15,796 bases of DNA from an uncultured Clostridium sp. (GTDB taxonomy: Bacteria > Bacillota > Clostridia > TANB77 > CAG-508). Where the stretch lies: the NCBI GenBank assembly GCA_900553225.1, contig USCV01000034.1, forward strand, positions 1 through 15,796, in the 5' to 3' direction. A program made the position numbers and the translations under genes. Below, in pieces: positions 13,506 through 15,796 of this stretch (positions within the stretch are counted from its first letter, which is position 1; every line of letters starts with the position of its first letter). The notes below the pieces were generated by a model that was given only the letters and a program-made list of their open reading frames with translations, had not been told where the DNA came from and searched no databases.

Positions 13506-15473
13506 TTATTCTTTTATTTTAATAATTCCTAATTTATAACATTCTAACAATTTGTATAAATCTTCAATTTCATCTTGCAATTTTATTCCAATATCAGTAT
13601 CTTTAATTCTTTTTCTATCTACTTTTTCTACAACTACTTTAGATGAATGTAAATCAGTTTCCTTTACTATTGCATCTATTCTAGAGTTAAAAGGCTCATG
13701 TTCTGCAAGCATTAGACCATATGAGTTATAAATTAATGTATATCCAGCTATTCCTGTTGTTTTTTGATACGATTTAGATAAACCTCCATCAATTATTAAT
13801 AATTTTCCATTTGCCTTTATAGGACTTTCTCCTGATTTAAATTTAACAGGAATATGTCCACAAATAATATGTCCTTTATCTTTTTCTATACCAAATTCTC
13901 CTAAAAGAGTATCACAAACTTCCTCATTTTGTGCAAATATATAAAATGGATTTTTATTTTCTTTATGTAATTCTTTATCATCAACAAAATATCTTTCAAA
14001 TGTTTTCATTGCATCTTTACAAAAGATTGGAGAATTTTCTCCACACCATAAATACCACAAAAAGTCTTTTCCATATTCTCTTTCTTCTGAATCTAAATCC
14101 GAAAAATAACCTTGTCTTGCAATTTTATCAATATAATCTAAATATGCTCTTCCTGCAAGTCTTCTATTTTTATTGTCTTCGTAGTATTTTAAATTTCCCT
14201 CTTTATCCATTGGTATGCAACCATGAATTAATAAATTATTATTATAAATCTTATATAGACTTCCTTTATTGTATAAAAATTGTACATGTCTTTGCAATTT
14301 TTCGCTATTTAAAAATCCTTTTTTTAACTTACATACAACTTCTTTTTCCTTTTTAGTAAGCTCATATGGATTTTTAGGATCAATAGTTGGAAAATAGTTA
14401 TCTAATAATTTATAATATTTTCCGTTTATTTGAACCTCTACAGTTTCATAATTTATTTTATCTAGTAACATTCTATCTTCCATTTTAAACTCTGGATGTC
14501 TTTTAATTAACTGTCCTTCTAATTTAAATTGAATAATTGCACATGCTTTTTGTATTTTAGCTAATAATTCTATTGTAGATAAATCACTTATTTTTTCTGC
14601 ATTTTGTGGTTTAAAGTTTGGCAAAGATTCCTCTTTATATTCTTCCATGGCGTATTCAGTAATTGCTCTTAAATTAATACCATATGCATCTTCTAGAATA
14701 TCTAAATTATGATACCTTGAACATATTCTAATAACATTCAAAATGCAGGCTTCCGAACCACTTGCAGCACCCATCCATATAATGTCATGGTTTCCCCATT
14801 GTATATCTATTGAATGATATTTCATAAGTTCATCTATAATTATATGCGGTCCTGGTCCTCTATCATATATATCACCAATTATATGTAAATGATCTATTGC
14901 CAATTGTTGTATTAATTTAGATATAGCAATAATAAATGCATCTGCTCTATCTAATTTTATAATTGTATTAATAATTTGATTATAGTAAAATTCCTTATCA
15001 TTCATATTTTGCTTAGCATGTAATAGTTCATCAATAATATATTCATATTCTTTTGGCATTGCTTTTCTTACCTTTGACCTACTATATTTTGAAGAAACTA
15101 CTTTGCAGACTTCTATTAATCTATATAATGTTATTCTGTAGAACTCTTCCATTTGATCATTTTGTTTTTTTATTAGTTCTAATTTTTCTTCTGGATAATA
15201 AATTAAGGTTGCAAGTTTTTTTCTTTCTTCATTTGTCATACTATTTTGGAATGTTTCATCAATTTTGGCTTTAATAACACCAGATGCATTCTTCAATATA
15301 TGTAAAAACGATTCGTATTCTCCATGTAAATCGCTTAAAAAATGTTCGGTTCCTTTTGGTAGGTTTAATATTGCTTGAAGATTTATAATTTCAGTACATA
15401 CCTCTTGTACAGTTGGAAATTTCTCAGCTAATAATTCTAGATACTTTTTTTCAGCATTAATATTTTTCTCCAT
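13506..15473 (-). CDS. fbp: Fructose-1,6-bisphosphatase, class III
   Basis: This 655-residue cytoplasmic enzyme removes the 1-phosphate of fructose-1,6-bisphosphate in gluconeogenesis. It is the Firmicute class III type (Bacillus Fbp is about 670 residues). It belongs to the calcineurin-like metallophosphatases and shows the metal-binding blocks in order: SDLHGEYE (D48, H50), GDIYDRG (D201, D204), WGNHD (N228, H229), LLIHGCIP (H417) and ICGHIPVK (H540), then IDGGLSKSYQ. The insert between GNHD and H417 is characteristic of the class. ATG 15473 follows AAGGAGTG. It has its own sigma-A promoter, and in Firmicutes this enzyme is typically controlled after synthesis. Its neighbour spoIIID ends in a terminator upstream, so fbp is monocistronic. 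Confidence 0.97.
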   Translation of the reverse strand: MEKNINAEKKYLELLAEKFPTVQEVCTEIINLQAILNLPKGTEHFLSDLHGEYESFLHILKNASGVIKAKIDETFQNSMTNEERKKLATLIYYPEEKLELIKKQNDQMEEFYRITLYRLIEVCKVVSSKYSRSKVRKAMPKEYEYIIDELLHAKQNMNDKEFYYNQIINTIIKLDRADAFIIAISKLIQQLAIDHLHIIGDIYDRGPGPHIIIDELMKYHSIDIQWGNHDIIWMGAASGSEACILNVIRICSRYHNLDILEDAYGINLRAITEYAMEEYKEESLPNFKPQNAEKISDLSTIELLAKIQKACAIIQFKLEGQLIKRHPEFKMEDRMLLDKINYETVEVQINGKYYKLLDNYFPTIDPKNPYELTKKEKEVVCKLKKGFLNSEKLQRHVQFLYNKGSLYKIYNNNLLIHGCIPMDKEGNLKYYEDNKNRRLAGRAYLDYIDKIARQGYFSDLDSEEREYGKDFLWYLWCGENSPIFCKDAMKTFERYFVDDKELHKENKNPFYIFAQNEEVCDTLLGEFGIEKDKGHIICGHIPVKFKSGESPIKANGKLLIIDGGLSKSYQKTTGIAGYTLIYNSYGLMLAEHEPFNSRIDAIVKETDLHSSKVVVEKVDRKRIKDTDIGIKLQDEIEDLYKLLECYKLGIIKIKE

Positions 15474-15532
15474 ATTACCAACACTCCTTTTTAGCTTAGA
15501 TATAAATTGTATAATTAATGTTTTTTTATTCT

Positions 15533-15561
15533 ATATTATTGTATTTTTTCATTATAGTCAA
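15533..15561 (-). promoter_or_regulatory. Sigma-A promoter of fbp
   Basis: On the minus strand TTGACT (15561-15556) is followed after 17 nt by TAATAT (15538-15533), about 60 bp before the start codon. Confidence 0.7.
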
Positions 15562-15588
15562 ACCTTTTATATATTTTTTTATTTAAAT

Positions 15589-15632
15589 AAAAAATAACTA
15601 CCTGAAAAAACTTAATTTTTCTTAGGTAGTTA
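15589..15632 (-). terminator. Terminator of spoIIID
   Basis: An 11-bp stem of AATAACTACCT with AGGTAGTTATT continues as GAAAAA with TTTTTC. On the minus strand it runs into TTTTTTATTT. It lies about 12 bp after the spoIIID stop codon. Confidence 0.88.
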
Positions 15633-15643
15633 TTATATAAATA

Positions 15644-15796
15644 TTAACTTGCATTATTTTCTTTATGACTATATTTTAATTTTGTTGCCATTCCGCCTCT
15701 TATATGCCTTTCTGCTTTATTTTCTTCTAGTATTGCTCTTACCTCAGATGCTAGTACTGGATTTATTCTGCATAATCTTTCGCTTACATCTTTGTG
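15644..15796 (-). CDS. spoIIID: SpoIIID, sporulation transcription factor (C-terminal part, cut by window edge)
   Basis: The minus-strand frame is open at the window edge and ends at TAA 15646-15644, giving 50 residues. It reads HKDVSERLCRINPVLASEVR, followed by AILEENKAERHIRGGMATKL and a short charged tail. This matches the end of the SpoIIID helix-turn-helix (the TVHKDL/VSERL recognition helix) and the second, basic DNA-binding region with RHxRGGxATKxKY. SpoIIID is a small (about 80-95 residue) DNA-binding protein that activates or represses many mother-cell genes under sigma-E. The start and first helix lie right of the window. A terminator follows directly. Confidence 0.95.
   Translation of the reverse strand, partial: HKDVSERLCRINPVLASEVRAILEENKAERHIRGGMATKLKYSHKENNAS

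Noticed and set aside
13931..14356. 141-codon plus-strand frame inside fbp
   Set aside because: Antisense shadow of a certain gene; Phe/Tyr/Leu-rich, low-complexity product and no ribosome binding site.

Overview
The window is very AT-rich, with AT-biased codon use and strong AGGAGG-type ribosome binding sites. It carries a set of endospore genes (spoIIID, yabG, veg, a sipL-type SPOCS/LysM gene, yunB). Together these point to a spore-forming low-GC Firmicute of the class Clostridia. The yabG/veg/SPOCS-LysM grouping fits Clostridia better than Bacillus. Gene calls rest on motif recognition from the sequence; no database search was run.

Layout. (1) 1-616 is the edge of something mobile: the last 38 codons of a tyrosine recombinase, then about 500 bp of gene debris and a GGGGACA repeat. 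(2) 617-3645 (minus) holds a CPBP intramembrane protease, a zinc/manganese-type ABC permease with a frameshift near its end, and a peptidase M19 dipeptidase with a frameshift in the middle. (3) 3772-5232 (minus) is the translation operon infC-rpmI-rplT, with its own sigma-A promoter, a structured leader with an attenuator-type terminator of the L20-regulated kind, an apparent AUA start codon on infC, and a strong terminator. (4) 5360-7315 (minus) is a membrane-anchored von Willebrand A (MIDAS) protein. Its promoter is back to back with the promoter of (5), the plus-strand rplM-rpsI operon (7338-8399), which has a leader hairpin of the L13-autoregulation kind. (6) 8460-9246 (minus) is a small HNH nuclease with a ParB-like tail. 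(7) 9310-13023 (minus) is a sporulation block: yabG, veg, the SPOCS/LysM gene and yunB. (8) 13131-13497 (plus) is a 54-residue zinc-ribbon protein whose leader can form two competing hairpins, one hiding its ribosome binding site. (9) 13458-15561 (minus) is class III fructose-1,6-bisphosphatase. (10) 15644-15796 is the C-terminus of SpoIIID, the mother-cell transcription factor.

How the genes fit together. Apart from housekeeping translation genes and fbp, the right half serves late spore development. SpoIIID adjusts mother-cell transcription. The SPOCS/LysM protein is expected to tether coat to forespore, YabG to trim coat proteins, and YunB is a membrane protein of sporulation. The left 3.7 kb differs in character: recombinase end, gene fragments and two single-base frameshifts in neighbouring genes, while every other complete gene in the window is intact.

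No RNA gene (tRNA, rRNA) and no CRISPR array was seen. The most useful leads are the decayed left end, the AUA start of infC, the HNH plus ParB-like protein and the switch-like leader of the zinc-ribbon gene.
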